Shown piece after piece: positions 1 to 13,561 of a stretch of 64,000 nt of DNA (position 1 is its first letter; the number at the start of each line of letters is the position of its first letter). Position numbers and translations under genes: made by a program. Under the pieces are notes generated by a model. It searched no databases and had not been told where the DNA came from. It saw only the letters and a program-made list of their open reading frames with translations. Source of the DNA: Theocolax elegans (Eukaryota > Arthropoda > Insecta > Hymenoptera > Cerocephalidae); NCBI GenBank assembly GCA_026168455.1, contig CM047431.1, positions 49,084,032 to 49,148,031 on the forward strand, written 5' to 3'.

Positions 1-563
1 ATATGACAAAATCCACAAAAAAACTTCCAAATTGCGTTTCATAAATCGAATTTTTTTTTTGAGGCACACTTTTCGATCCTCACTTTTCTTCACTATAGTA
101 CATATAATATGTGAAAAAATTTTGAACATGAAATAAATGACTCGTAACATTATTTTTTAAGTTTAAAGTTTAAAATAAAAAATTTTTTTGATATATTCAT
201 TATGTAATTATAATTTTTGTCATATTATCCTAAATATATATTTTTTTCGCATATTTATAGGGAGAATCAACACTAGAGTAGAAAATATCGTGAATTTTAG
301 ACAAAAAAATGTTTTTCATTTCGGTGTAAAATATTAATTTTTTACAAACTACCTTTTTCAATTACAATGCTAATTATTATTTCGGTTTTTCAGTCAAAAT
401 GAAATACAAGCTAATCCACACAGAAAAAAATCCAACACCTAAATAATTTAATAAATAGAACAAAATTTGTTATATATTGGGGAATAAGTGTTTAGTTTTG
501 ACTGTAAGACTGAAATAATTAAAATTGTAACTGAAATTTATGGCAGTACATAAGAATAGATTA

Positions 564-1493
564 TTAAGGGGACAAGCCTGTTAAAGTTGAAAAAAAGCTA
601 TTCAATATTAACAATTAATAATTTTTTTCATAATAATTGAAAATATTTCTTAATTTTTTAAACAAATTGTATTATAATTAACTTTTATTTAAAATATTTT
701 TGGTCAATTGATATATAATATAACTATTTTAATTAATTATGAGACTCTGTACTCTGATGTTTTACCATAATGGCTTACCGCAGGATATCTCAGGAGTCAC
801 TTCATCGAATAGGCTGAAATTTTAACAGTAAGTTAAGTGGAACAGAATTTGAATAAAAGTCTAATGTTTATTTAAAAAAAAATTACTTAGTTTTTGTTTA
901 CACAATTTTTTAATTTCTCAAAAGAAATTGATATAAGAATAATTTTTTTATTACACTGTTAACACAGTCTGCTCCATACAAGTGGATTAAAATCATATTT
1001 TAAAGTTACTGTTAAAATTTAGCCTATTTGATGAAGTGGTTTCTGCGATATCCTGCGGTAAGTCCATTTATGGTAAAACATCAGAGTACAGAGTCTCATA
1101 ATTAATTAAAATAGTTATATTATATATCAATTAACCAAAAGTATTTTATATAAAAGTTAATTATAATACGATTTGTTTAAAAAATTAAGAAATGTTATCA
1201 ATTATTATATAAAAAATTCTTAATTTTTAAAATTGAATATCTTCACTGAGAGAAGAATTTATTTATAGTTAACAAATATAATTCAAATATAATTTTTTTG
1301 AAAAGTAAATCAAAATTTATTTTGTTCAACAGCCGATTTGTTAACTGTTAACAAACGCATGTTAACCACAACATAACCTATATTCATTGTTACAATTTTC
1401 TTATTTGCCCGTATTTAAAATTAGATTTATTAACAGTTAACAAATCCTTTTCTCAGTGTTGTTTTCATATTTAGCCCAGTCTTGTCCCCTTAA
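564..1493. mobile_element. TTAA-flanked foldback (MITE-like) element
   Basis: The ends are TTAAGGGGACAAG at 564-576 and its complement CTTGTCCCCTTAA at 1481-1493, so the termini are inverted and bounded by TTAA, the target of piggyBac-type transposases. A 5-bp ATTAT repeat at 560-564 and 1493-1497 is an alternative target duplication. Inside lies a much longer inverted repeat: about 596-835 and 1008-1250 match in reverse complement over roughly 240 bp with only scattered differences, around a loop of about 170 bp. There is no coding capacity, so this is a non-autonomous element. The family assignment is inferred from the TTAA only. Confidence 0.65.
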
Positions 1494-1850
1494 TTATTCT
1501 TTTCAATTTCAACAATTACTCCAAAATACCATTTATCATTGATCACAATAATCCAATCATCCTACTTTAAAATTATTTATAGTTTTATATGTTACGTCTT
1601 TATTATTGTTAGATAATTCATTTTTTTATAATTTATTGAAGTCTGCAGATGACAAAGAATGAAATTACTATATTAATAGATTAAAAACTAATTGAATAGA
1701 AAAAAGATTAGTTCAAAGGTTATTAATATAAATAAAAAAAAGTGAAATCCGGAAGGTGTGCTTCAAAAAAAAATTTTCGATATTATAGGAAACGCGATTT
1801 AGAAAAATTTTCGTGGATTTTCTCACATATGTAATTAACGTATTATAGCG

Positions 1851-1973
<123 letters not shown>

Positions 1974-4900
1974 GAATAGAACAATTATTTCGAAGACTGG
2001 AAAATCCTGAAAAGTTTTAATAGAATTTGTAATTTATGAAGAGCGAAGATGTGTATATATATATTTTAACTTGTAAAATAACCTATTAAAAATTTTTTGC
2101 GCACAGTTATAACACTTTCTGACTTTTTACTAATTATGTAGATTTAAATGGATTGACAAAAAATTGATATTATCGTAAGTAGTCAGCACGAATTAGCATC
2201 TATAAAAATGTGGTAACAATGTTTTTAGAAGCACGAAGACGGGATCGATGTATTATCTATTTACATGTGAAGACGATAACCAAGAATTGTAGTTTAAACG
2301 TTAGAAACCATTTAAAAGTGAAGATCGATAAATTTCTATTTATCTATATTAAAAAAACTATCAAGTAATAAAATCGAGTCAATGACATGTATTCAAAAGT
2401 GGTTTACAACTATCAAGGATAGTGTCACATCTATAAGATACGATTTCTATTATAAAAATATGAAGAGAACCGGAGGATTCACTTACTTAAATGCCCTTTT
2501 TTATGGAATTTGTATTTTTTCTCTCTTCCATACATAACTTTTGATACATAAATTCAATCTACTCGATCTCGGTTTATATCATATCCTGAAAATGGGTAAC
2601 GATCCGTTTCCTGGAGATTTGACAGTCTCCTTATAAGATATTTTACATAAATATTAATTTTTAAAGATACATGTTAAGGATATATACTATACACTTAAAT
2701 TTTGATTAGATGTTTGAAATAACTATTTAAATGTAATACTTGAGTTACCGACATTTGTACCATTATTAAACATAAAGTTAACTGACGAAATTTAATTTAT
2801 TATGTTTTGATGACAAAATAAGTTTTTTTATCCAAATTTACTAGTATAATGTTAATTTATGTAGCTTTTTCTCCTTATATTTTTTCCTCATATGTTCTGT
2901 TATTTATTAATTTCTTAATATTTTCAATTTTTAAATTAACATTTTCCTAAAAATCTGAGAATTAAATCCAATAAACTCTTAAAAAATAATCTTCTTTTTT
3001 AATTAAATACGTAGCAACTAGAAATTTTATTATGGCGCATTTATTAAAATTTCAATGAAAGGAACCTATTAGGTCCTCGGTGCCGAAAACGGTTGACGCG
3101 CTATACATATAGGCTGGTTTTTGGTTGAAGCCCGGGCCAAGGCTGATTTTTATTGAAATTTCTATCTGTTTTTTTAAAATTGTTTTTCTGCTATATGGTT
3201 GAACGTGTTAGAGAAAATATCGCGAAAGGGATGCCGAATTGGCATACAACAATACGAAAATTTCTGTGCTTCGTAGAATATTGATCCCAAACGAAAAAAT
3301 ATTTCCTTAATTTTTTTATTAAAAAAAAAATGCAATCATTGTTACTTAACGTTTATTTTTCATAAAAGGTTTTTATTTCCATCTCCATGACAGAAATAAA
3401 CAATGTATTGATCCCCTCGAGTGTCACAATACATTTATCCAGCACGAAAATTTTCAAAACCACAGATTAAACGACATCAATAAAAAAAATGTATCAATAC
3501 CAATGTACGTCACAGATATATGTATACAGTAAAATTCAATCGTATTCATTAGCGTACTCGATCCCGTGACAAAAGGGAACTTTTTGACACGTGCATGCGA
3601 TTGTTCGAGAGAAACTCAGAAATGTACGTATACTGTACAATTTTTTTTTTGTTTGTATGAATTCTGACGTTCTCAGACGGTAAATCCACTTGCTCGGCCA
3701 CGTGTTCAAGCGAATCCGGTTGTGAAAAAAAAGAAAGACTCAAATACGTTCGTAAAATAAAACGCGAGGATACGGTTTTTTTTTCAGATTTGCAGCAGTT
3801 GTTTACAACAGATTCTAGGAAAGAAATCACGAATGAACGCACTGATAAAAATTACTATAGTTTCCTGTGTAATAGTTTATAATAAAATTTACTACAAATT
3901 TTGTAACACTTTTACTATATATTTTGTAAATTTTCATATAAGTTATAGTAATTTTACTCAGTTTTTTTACATGGTGATTTCTTTACGAGAAACTGTCATT
4001 TTTAATACAAAATTTCTCCGTATATATTTTGGTAATGAGAGTTTCTTTGGGATAAGAATTAATATGCATTGTTAAAATTAAGCGCACACAAAATTTTAAT
4101 TAATATTTTTGATCGATACTTATACACAAGATCTATTTTAGCAAAAACAAAACTGCAAACATTTAATAGAATATATATACATATAAGTATGTGATACAGA
4201 AAACCTTCGGGTTAAGAATATTGACTAAAAATATGCTTTTATTACTCTCCCCTTTTTATATTCCTTGTCGGTCTATTTACATTATATACATTTCAACGAG
4301 AATCAACTTATTATTTACGCTCTACAAATTGAACTAAACTTTTTACACGTTTGATAAACACATTAATCATAAAGTAGAAGAAAAAATAAAAAAAAAAATT
4401 TTTTTCTAATTTTTACGGCGCACTATCCTATATATTAATAAGAATTTAATCAGCAGTGTAATAGCGATAATTAATACATATTTATATTCATTATGCGAAT
4501 TGATTATTAATAAAAAAAAATACAAGGACAATTGAGAAAAAAAATTGGTATAACCTCTTATTAGCAATAGTTACAAAAGGATTAGAAAATATAAATAAAT
4601 ATAAGAACATGTAACATTATATTAATAAGGTCTAGTTTTAGAATTTCTTTTATATTAAAAAATCGCAAAATAATTTGTAATAAAGAATAATTATTTTTAA
4701 ATACCCTTCCCTATATCCACCAAAAATTGAATCCGATTCCCTTCCGAGCAACCGAAAAAAAAAAGGAAAATATATATGTATACATCAGATGCGTCCCATT
4801 TCCATAATGTCGCAATAATAAAGTGAGCGCGTGCGGTATATCGATTTGTTGAAACCGTCCTCTTCATGGAACGGGCCCCGTATAAGAGTTTAACGAACGT

Positions 4901-7429
4901 CGCAGGAGCAAATTTAACGAGAGGTTCCATTGCGTGCCTATATGTCCATCCTCCCATCGTGTGGATGCATATGATTGTCACATTGTATACAGTTTTTTTC
5001 AAGTGATTCAAGAGAGGGAGAAGACTATGTAAAATCACACTTGTATATAGCAAATGTGAATTCAAGTAAAGTTTGACTGAACTTTTGCACATGTAAAAGT
5101 GAGATTAACATCTAATGTGCTTTGCAGGCAATTTCATTTATATCTAGTAGTTTTAGGTGAGTGCGCTGTTAATAAGTCACATTAATGTTTAGTTTAAACT
5201 TTTTTTATATTATGTATAAATGAATCGATCAAAGTTTGGTTAACATTAAACTACATTTAAACTACCGGTTTCCACCGGTGCAAATAGAGGATAAATATAT
5301 ATATTTAAGATGTTGATTCATGCTGTAATTACGATTCAATAAATATTTTTATCAAATAAAAATTTAAGCAAATTGCTTAATTATATATTATAAAGTGATG
5401 ATTACATAATAATAAGATACAATTTACTATTTAAAATACATATAAACTTACTAAGGTATACACTTTTATAAATTCATCATAAACTAAACGTTAAATATTT
5501 AATACAAATAAATTTTAATGAAAATTTGGCTGGCAGTCCAGAGACCTTACAAAAATACATTAACATATATTTTCTAAGTTTACGATCAATAAGTTTAATT
5601 ACCTTAAATACTTTAATTACAACAACACAATATTTGATATTAATAATTACAAATTGCAATTTATACTGTATATACATCTAACATCTAAGCAAATATTAAT
5701 GTCTATTCAATAATCTGTTTTCAATACACAAATTATTCTTTTCAAGACTGCATCAGCAAATTAATTTGAATGAGGAAGGCATTTAAAGTTGCTGATGATA
5801 ATATATTAGCTTTTATACAGCTTGAGATTCAAAACAACTTGTCTGATCACTTGATTGTACGAGTCTACTGTTAACATTGTTTTGTCACACTTTTTATAAG
5901 TAAATAAATGTAATAAAAGCTTATTTATTGATTATATCTAAGTAAAACTATTATTTATAATTTTTATGTATTAATTATTATTGATAAAAATAAATTTCTG
6001 TTATATTGTAAATTACAAAGAATGTTTAAAACTAGTTTAATCTTCGAATTGTATTAAGTGTCCAAAAAATTTATACTATTTACTGTACAAAATTATATTA
6101 TAATTGTAAACTGACTATTTCAAGGAATAGTAAGTATTAAATAATGTACTGATATTAAAAAATATATATACATATTACACAAGTATAGTCTTTTTATGTT
6201 ATAAACCAAGAAAAGAACTTTTGTTAGTGAATTTTTTTGACAATAACAATATTGATAAATTTAAGTTTGACACTATCATCTATTATATCAATCTTATTAC
6301 CGTATTTTACTCTAAAAGAATAATGCACAACATCTTTATCTATGTGTGTAACATATATGCAATATTAATAAAGGAAAAACTAAGATAAAAATTAATAAAT
6401 AATGCAATATTTATATTTTCTACCCTTGACCCTCACCATACGAGTAACAAGTATATTTTTTTACTCTCATAATACTTATGTTCTCTTTTTTTTATTTTTT
6501 TTATTAAAAATGTAAAAGATAAACGTTTTTCAATAGTTTATGTTGAATAAATTGAATAATAGTAACTGATTTAAATAAAATGTAATAATTATTTATGTAT
6601 TGCAAGATTGGGAGTGACATAAATTAATTTTAAAATCTTACAGTAAAATTTTGATGTTTGTATTCAAAGGAATATTGTACAAATTAAATAAGTAAAAGAA
6701 GAAAAAAATGTAAAAGTAATCAATAATTATTTATGCTTGTCGACTAATATTGACACCAGTTTTTCTATAAAATTTTCATTTGAATACTACAATGGTACGG
6801 GCAGGCTCAAGAAAAAAGTATTCCCAAAAATTGTGCAGTTTTATGATTAATTACAAAAGAAAATTGTTTTTGTAGTAAAATAATTGAATGAATATGTTAT
6901 CCTTCCATCCACTATACTAAATTGAATAAACGTCCGTAGGGTCAATTTTGCATTCAATTGTAGGTATAGAGGTATAGTTAATAAATCACAAAAAAGAATT
7001 GATCAGCGCAGGCACACGAACACACAACGCAGAATATATTGGGATGCAGCGAGTAAAAAATAAATATTAGGACACCGAGAGAGCTTTTCGCACTTGTGTA
7101 TTAGATGATACAAAGCCACACCAAGAATTAGAACGCGAATGTTCGACCCATTGAGAAGACACGAGAAAGAAAGCGAGAGAGTGAGAGAAAGAGAGAGAGA
7201 GAGAGAGAGGGAACAGATAGAAAAAAAGAAAAACTACAGCCATTCCGACCTGTTTACGAGTTGCCTTATTAAGGGGGTAGCAGTATCGTACGTTTATACC
7301 ATTTACCGTAGAAACAAAAAAAAATAAAAAAAAAAGGTTATAAGATACATACGTATATGTATATTTGTGAGTGATACAAGACAGCTGACTCGTAGGTAAA
7401 TTTAAAGTACTCACGTTATACGAGGATTA

Positions 7430-7830
7430 GCGGGTGTCGTCCGGGAGTTGCTCCCGCCTTATAGCGGGACGCGCACGGCGACCAGTTGGCTGATGGGATT
7501 TTTATCGAACGTCTGCGCGAGAGCTCTGAATACACACTCGCGCGCCCGCCCGATTACCCGAACTGCACGACGACTGCTTTACCAACTCGCGCGATCTGTC
7601 GCTGCCGCGTACTTACGCGGTGGTGGACTGCTACTCTGCTGCTGCCTCACTGCTGCGTGTGGTGGTGGTACTGCCCTGCTCTGGTGTGTCTGGACTTTCG
7701 TTTTTTGGTGGTGTGCTGCCTTGTTGATACTCTATACTCCCCTACCCCTTTATTCCTTATTTCGTCTCTCCCTCTCTCTCTCTCTCTCTCTTTTCCGTGC
7801 TTCCTTTCTTATTTGAGAGGAATACGCGGA
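7430..7830. promoter_or_regulatory. GC-richer, CpG-containing promoter-like block
   Basis: This block stands out from the AT-rich surroundings by many CG dinucleotides, including CGCGCGCCCGCCCG near 7540 and GCGCGA runs. It is framed by a GA microsatellite (about 7170-7210) and a CT microsatellite (about 7770-7790). A good minus-strand splice donor (GTAAGT, complement of ACTTAC at 7610-7615) follows a GC-rich segment, as expected of a non-coding first exon reading to the left. Both long plus-strand frames across it are low-complexity and unconvincing. No gene can be named. Confidence 0.3.
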
Positions 7831-8299
7831 ATACGGATTGACATTGGCGGGAGGTTCATTAATTATTATTTTATGATTGCCATTGGTATGGTTTTTCTCG
7901 AATTTTCTGCTTGATTACTGGTTTTATTCAAGATTTATTCGTAAGAGATAAACACACACATGTTTATAGAGATTTATAGGTATACAACTTTTATGAATAG
8001 CTTTTTTGTTTTCTAAATTTACAATTTTTTAAGGAATTAACGTATAAAACCTTTTTTTTATACTTATCGCTCTGATTATTCTGTATTGTTTATATAAATT
8101 ATTTTAGACTTTTTTTTTATTAAACAATTTTATTCTAAAATTTTAAAAAGTATTTCTTTTATGATCTAAAAATTAATAAAATGTTATATGTAATTTTCTC
8201 AGTTGATAATTGTTAGCATCGTTCAATTATCGCAGAAATACAAGACAAAGACTATAAAAAAACGAATCTGGAACATTCAACGTACATTGAACAAAAAGT

Positions 8300-8307
8300 G
8301 CTAGTAC
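8300..8307. repeat. Target-site duplication, left copy (P-like element 1)
   Basis: GCTAGTAC lies directly before the left terminal inverted repeat and is repeated exactly at 13592-13599. Eight bases is the duplication length typical of the P-element superfamily. Confidence 0.9.
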
Positions 8308-8337
8308 CTTAGAGCATATACTACATGGAGGAAGCAC
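8308..8337 (+). repeat. Left terminal inverted repeat, P-like element 1
   Basis: Thirty bases identical in reverse complement to 13562-13591. The length is close to the 31-bp termini of the Drosophila P element, although the sequence differs. Confidence 0.92.
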
Positions 8338-8650
8338 TGCGTGTTAAAATGTGTAGACGCTGTAGAGAGAGAGAGCGATAGTTTGGGTACCCTCTGTCTC
8401 TCTCTAATCGTTGAGAAAGAGTGGGGAGACCCCGCCACCCGCGCGAGCGGCGGCGAGCGCAGCTAACTTAACATGACAATATTACCGAAAACTCGTTAAC
8501 CGTTTATTAAAATCTTATTGAATGATCAAATCAAATAGTGCAATGACCAAAACACTTTGTTTAAACTCAACTATAACAATAAATAAAATCTAAACCCTCA
8601 ATGGGGAGATGATCATGAACCATTTCGAGTAAATTTAGAATAACTTAGTG

Positions 8651-8742
8651 TATGGGCGTGAGGGTTAAGGCGCGTGACTAATAGCTTTTTCTTTTTTCAC
8701 AACCGGGGTTCGATTCCAAATGAAGTATTTTTTTTTTTTTTT
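8651..8742 (+). other. Degenerate tRNA-Ser-like pol III module inside P-like element 1
   Basis: The string GAGGGTTAAGGCGCGTGACT resembles the A-box/D-arm and anticodon-arm start of a serine tRNA. About 45 bases later comes a near-consensus B box, GGTTCGATTCC (8707-8717), then a run of about 15 T at 8728-8742 that would stop RNA polymerase III. The T stem and acceptor stem do not pair, so this is not a functional tRNA. It could be a captured tRNA relic, a SINE head, or a pol III promoter retained by the element. Confidence 0.55.
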
Positions 8743-9153
8743 ATATTTGTAATTTAGAGCTTAGTAATGAAATTAATTTTCATTTTTCTTCTTAAAAAAG
8801 TAAAGTAATCAAATTAAATTTTGTATGAATTAATTATTTGATACATTTATTCATGCTAATAAAATAAAAATAAAAGTATAATATTCATTTATTAGTACGA
8901 TTCACTGAACAATGAAACAATACAACAATATTTTATAAACAGCCGTTTTTTAAGTGTGAATAATAAATTTTCCGATATTTTTATAAACATTATTATAATA
9001 AATTGGGAATAAATAATATTGATAATATACAAAGATGCATGAAAATCGTAATACAGAACGCAATATTTAATACGTACAGAGCAACATATAACATGCTTAA
9101 ATTATAATAAATAGAAAGTTTTATTTTTAATTGTAAGAACCAAAACAAGTTGT

Positions 9154-12100
9154 TTATTCATTGCGAAATAAAATCATTTTCGTATAAATTCTTCTAATTT
9201 TCTTATTTAATCGACTTTTCTCTGATTCGTAGTGATTAACTCTTACTCTTAAATAGGTAAAGATTACTTGTTTCAGTATAAATAATCTATGTTTAGAGGG
9301 GTCTTCAGAATGCTGGATTTGCAAGAGAGAATCTGGTATATTAGTTAATATACTTTGAAATAATGTATTAAACATGCCCTTTTTTGAAGTGTACAATAGC
9401 CTGAAATTTTTTTCAACGATTTTGCAAACATTTATGATATCAACCGAAGGTGAAAGCAAACCTCCTCGATTTTTTTTTTCTGTTAGACTAGAATGATTCA
9501 CTTCCGATGTTAATAGTAAAGGGCACTGAAAACATCTACTCTTTTTTAAAATTGTTCTCGTAACAAATCCAGCAATATGAATGACAGTATTATCTATATA
9601 CTTTTTATTTTTCCCTTTTCCGTAATAATCGTCGTCTTCGGAAAGAACATTATCTGTTTGCAAAAGTGTGTTACAATTCGGTGAATTCTCAGTTTTTGTT
9701 TCTTTTTTTTTCAACGATACTTGCAAAAGACTAGTCTTATCTAATGACGTGCAATTTGCATGGTTAGATTCTTTGACATCAGCGTGAACTAACAGTTTTT
9801 TCAAAATATTGATAAAGTGGTAACAGGTAGGATTGTTACTGTATCCTCCTTTACTCCGTACAGCACTAAAAAAAATCTCGAGATGATCCTGGGACAGTTT
9901 GTACGTTAACAAATAACCATTCAATGGCTTAATAAATGTATCGTAGACTCTTAAAACATTGTGTAAGGAGATTATCATGCCAACAAATCCAGTTTTTCTT
10001 GCACAGTTGACGACTGGAGTGCCGTCTGAAGTGCGTAAACCTTTAATGTAATCAGTTATATCCTCAACTTTTTTTGTTATCTCATTGATATTATTTCCAT
10101 CTATGCCATTTTTAGATTTATTTTTATTATAATGCTCCCTTGAGTTTAAGATGTCGAAACCAGCATTTATAATCGAACAAAATTTAGCTGTTCCTTCGAC
10201 ATTTTCAAATTCAGGGCTCTGAAGCTTATCACGCATGTATCGTAAAGCAATACTAGAGCTTTCACTGAGAGTTTGAGCAGCTAAACGTACATTCATTTTA
10301 TTTTGTTCGAAATCAATATGTTGTCGTCTTATTTTTGTACCTAAATGTAGCCCCTGAAAATCTTGCACATCGACTAAATTTTTCAAAAAATTCCATGAAA
10401 TAATGTTGTTGTCAGCATCATAAATATTTTCGTGAGCAAGAGCATTTCTAATTAATTTTAGGACATGACAGCCATCGGGTACAATAAATATTCGCTCTTT
10501 CGATACGGGATGTAAAAAGTACGCATCCATGGGATTCTCTGCAGAAATTGTTGCTCCTAAATATTTACACATTGTAAAATTGGATTGTAATCCGTCAAAA
10601 GTTACAGATGTAATTTTAATACCAGTTTCACTTAGCCGTGTTAATACTTCTTTCGTTAATTCGGCCTGTTTTTGACCACTCAGAGCTTTAACGAAATAGT
10701 GAGAAACTGGAATTTTCCAGCCTCCATTAACACAAACCAACATGAAAACTAATGCGTTCTCTGCTTCCGGCATTTCATCCTTCTCAGTATCTTTTCCAAT
10801 GTCGATATATCCATACTCCTGTCCATTTATCACTTCTACTTTCTTCTTTATCTTCATCTCATCCATAACCAAATTACACAAAACCTCGGCTTTGTTATCA
10901 ATACTTTTATGAATTTGAACTTTTCGTTTAACTGCGTCAATGCACGCTTGACTTATACCATACGAACAATTAATGTTTTTATACCATTTACTGATATTCA
11001 TAGGATGTGGTAAGCATTTCATAAAAGCATTCCTAACGTAATTGTAGGCTTTTGGCGAGTAAAAATGGAGAGTGGTAGCAAATGATTTCAAGGCAGGTGG
11101 AAATTGAGCTTTCGAGGATGGTTTGCGTAGGAGTCTTCGGAAAATTTGATAAGCGTGAGAAGGTAAGGATTCCTAGAATACAAAACAATTGACAGTACAC
11201 GTTAAAAATGAAAATTTTTACTATAGTTATTATTGTGATTTATTTTTTAAACTTTTGAAAATCCATTTTACGGTTTTATTATTTCTTAAAATAAAATAGT
11301 GCGTAACGAAAAATAAATATCCACTACAATGCACTTGTAAGAGGGTTAAACAAATTTTCAAAGAATTCTTTTTTATTAATATATTTTAATGAATCTTACA
11401 AACATTATATACAATGATTATGTATAAAAATATGTTATTAATAAATCGCCAAGTACAAAATTAAAACTAAAATTTTTTACGGTAACGTAGCAAACTCTCG
11501 TCAGGAGAATTTGAAATATCAAGTAATTTTTAACAAAAAGATCCAACAATTAGAAATCAAATTTTTTCAATTAATTGTATAAGAATTTTATGTATGTATG
11601 TAAATGATTGAACATGATATTTAATACTTTCGTGACTACAATTCATCTTATTGGCTATATACTTTGTATGTACATTCTTTCTCAAACTTCCCTCACTCAC
11701 ACCTACACACTTATTCGTATACATTAGATCGTAAGAAATCTTTTCATATTCTATATATAATACAATATTTTTACATATTTTCATTGAAAACTGAGACTTA
11801 GAAATAAAGTAAAAAAAGAAGGTTTACATAGTACATAACCAATTACTCCAAACTCAAGAAGCCAAGAATTACTTAACTATTCCATTACTTACTTTTAGTG
11901 AATCGACAACATTCTCATTAATATATTTACGGTGCTTTAGGTGTGACAGCAAAGAATTTCCTGTTTTTACTCCTTTTTTCCAGCGGTACAGTTTCATCTG
12001 TAAACTTTTATTTTTTCGTCGAAGAGTTATTATCTGTGCCTTTGAGTTACGCAAAATTTCTTTCAAATCTTTTGGTACATCTAAACTTTCAATATCTAAA

Positions 12101-13353
12101 TTGATCAAAGACTTCACACGAGACGTTGATGTCATCTTTTCAGTTTGATTATTGCTAAAAATTACATAAAAATAACACATCATTCAATGAGATATTATAC
12201 GTATCATCAAACTTTTTATTTTGAAAATTTAACCTTTACCTTTGAGACACATTAGCTTTGGTTGATAATTCTTCTGCTGGAAATTCTGATACACACATGG
12301 ACGGACTCGTGTCAGTTTCTCCATCTGATTCTGATTGAGAATCCTTTGATCGACTGAAAATACAGTTATAATAATTATTAACATACAACATGCCTGAGCA
12401 GCTAAGGTATTAAATATTAATACACGTACTCATTAGGTGCTTCATTGATACAAATATCAACCAGTTTACTATCTGCTGCTTCCGCCAATTGTGAATTATT
12501 GTAATTTAATCTTGTATCTTCTTCAACAAACTGTTTTTCCCTGTAAATGATAATCTACTTAATAATATTTCTTTTACAACTATAACTTATTATTTTTATA
12601 TATAAGTACTTACAACTGCTTCTGTTCCAAGCTTGAAAATATTGATGGATAAGATCCTGGTTTTAATCTAAGATTTTTACACAGGCCAGCAAAATGAAAA
12701 CAATCAGTCTTGAAGTGTGAACTGCACACATATGAATATTTTGGCAACGACAAATCCACAAACTCCGCTTTCAATTGCTGTTCCCATTTTTCTCTCAAAG
12801 ATTTATCTGCTGGAAAACTACATTCAAAAATGCAAACAAAATTAAATAATTTCAAAACTTTTATATTATAACAATACTGAAATGATAAATTCAACAAATA
12901 ATAATATAAATCTAGAAATATTACAGTTATAGCTAAAGTATTCAAAGTCAGATTCTTACACTAATCAGTATACCTATGTATATTGGATAAGTTTGTGAGA
13001 ATATATTCTGTATAATAGTATTTTTGAGTAAAATAATTTTTTGTATAGAATAGTATTAATTATGATTTTTATTAGATTTCATAATTTTATAAGTTTAAGT
13101 TTAATTTTAAGTAGTTAATAAGTATGCCAGACCTATGTACAGATAAATTTATTTTATCTTTATAGGTATACTTCATTGTATAATGTATGTAATACATCCT
13201 GGTTGTCAAATAAATAAAATAAATAAATAAAACACTGATTAGAAGTAATATTGTTTACATCTAACTAATTACTTACATGTGAAAAGTTTTCTTTAAACTT
13301 TCCAAATCGTCGCTCCGCAGTTTACAGGTTGGCACACAACACACTTTCGGCAT
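9154..13353 (-). CDS. P-element/THAP9-like transposase of element 1, about 928 aa, six exons
   Basis: A cut-and-paste transposase. Spliced exons on the minus strand: 13277-13353, 12614-12817, 12430-12540, 12240-12353, 11893-12154 and 9154-11172; every junction has GT/AG and keeps phase, giving 929 codons including the stop. Residues 1 to about 90 form a THAP zinc finger (MPKVCCVPTC..., then FP, W, CSSHF and a late proline motif), which reads the element ends. A charged, coiled-coil-like segment follows at about 195-250. The RNase H-like core shows DEM (D about 360), SVTFDG (D about 449), a conserved His in GCHVLKLIRN and QDHLEIFF (E about 688). The C-terminal AGFV...CFQC motif is also family-like. 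The start is the first ATG of the THAP frame. No frameshift or stop was seen, so it is probably active. Confidence 0.88.
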
Positions 13354-13561
13354 TTTTTTACTTAAAATATCACGAGAATAAACAAACAAAATTTATCACA
13401 ACGTTTGTATACGCTTGCTTTTTCAGAGGTTAGGAGATGCCTTTTCTGCTAGAGAGCGGTGGGAGTTGCGTTAGCTAATCACGTGCCCGTGCGAGAGAGA
13501 CAGGTAGTACCTAAACTATCTCTTTCTCTCTCTCTCGCTCGGCTACACTGTCGCCGTAAGC

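Noticed and set aside
3549..3842. 97-codon minus-strand frame
   Set aside because: No recognisable domain, no splice or promoter context; length is possible by chance in this composition.
7139..7914. Overlapping plus-strand frames rich in Arg/Glu, Leu/Ser and Cys/Trp
   Set aside because: They are translations of GA/CT and GT-rich microsatellite DNA, in several frames at once, with no domain.
8651..8742. Functional tRNA-Ser gene
   Set aside because: A and B boxes are present but the T and acceptor stems do not pair; called tRNA-like only.
11557..11784. 75-codon minus-strand frame inside element 1
   Set aside because: It falls in the intron between transposase exons 11893-12154 and 9154-11172, whose splice keeps phase without it.
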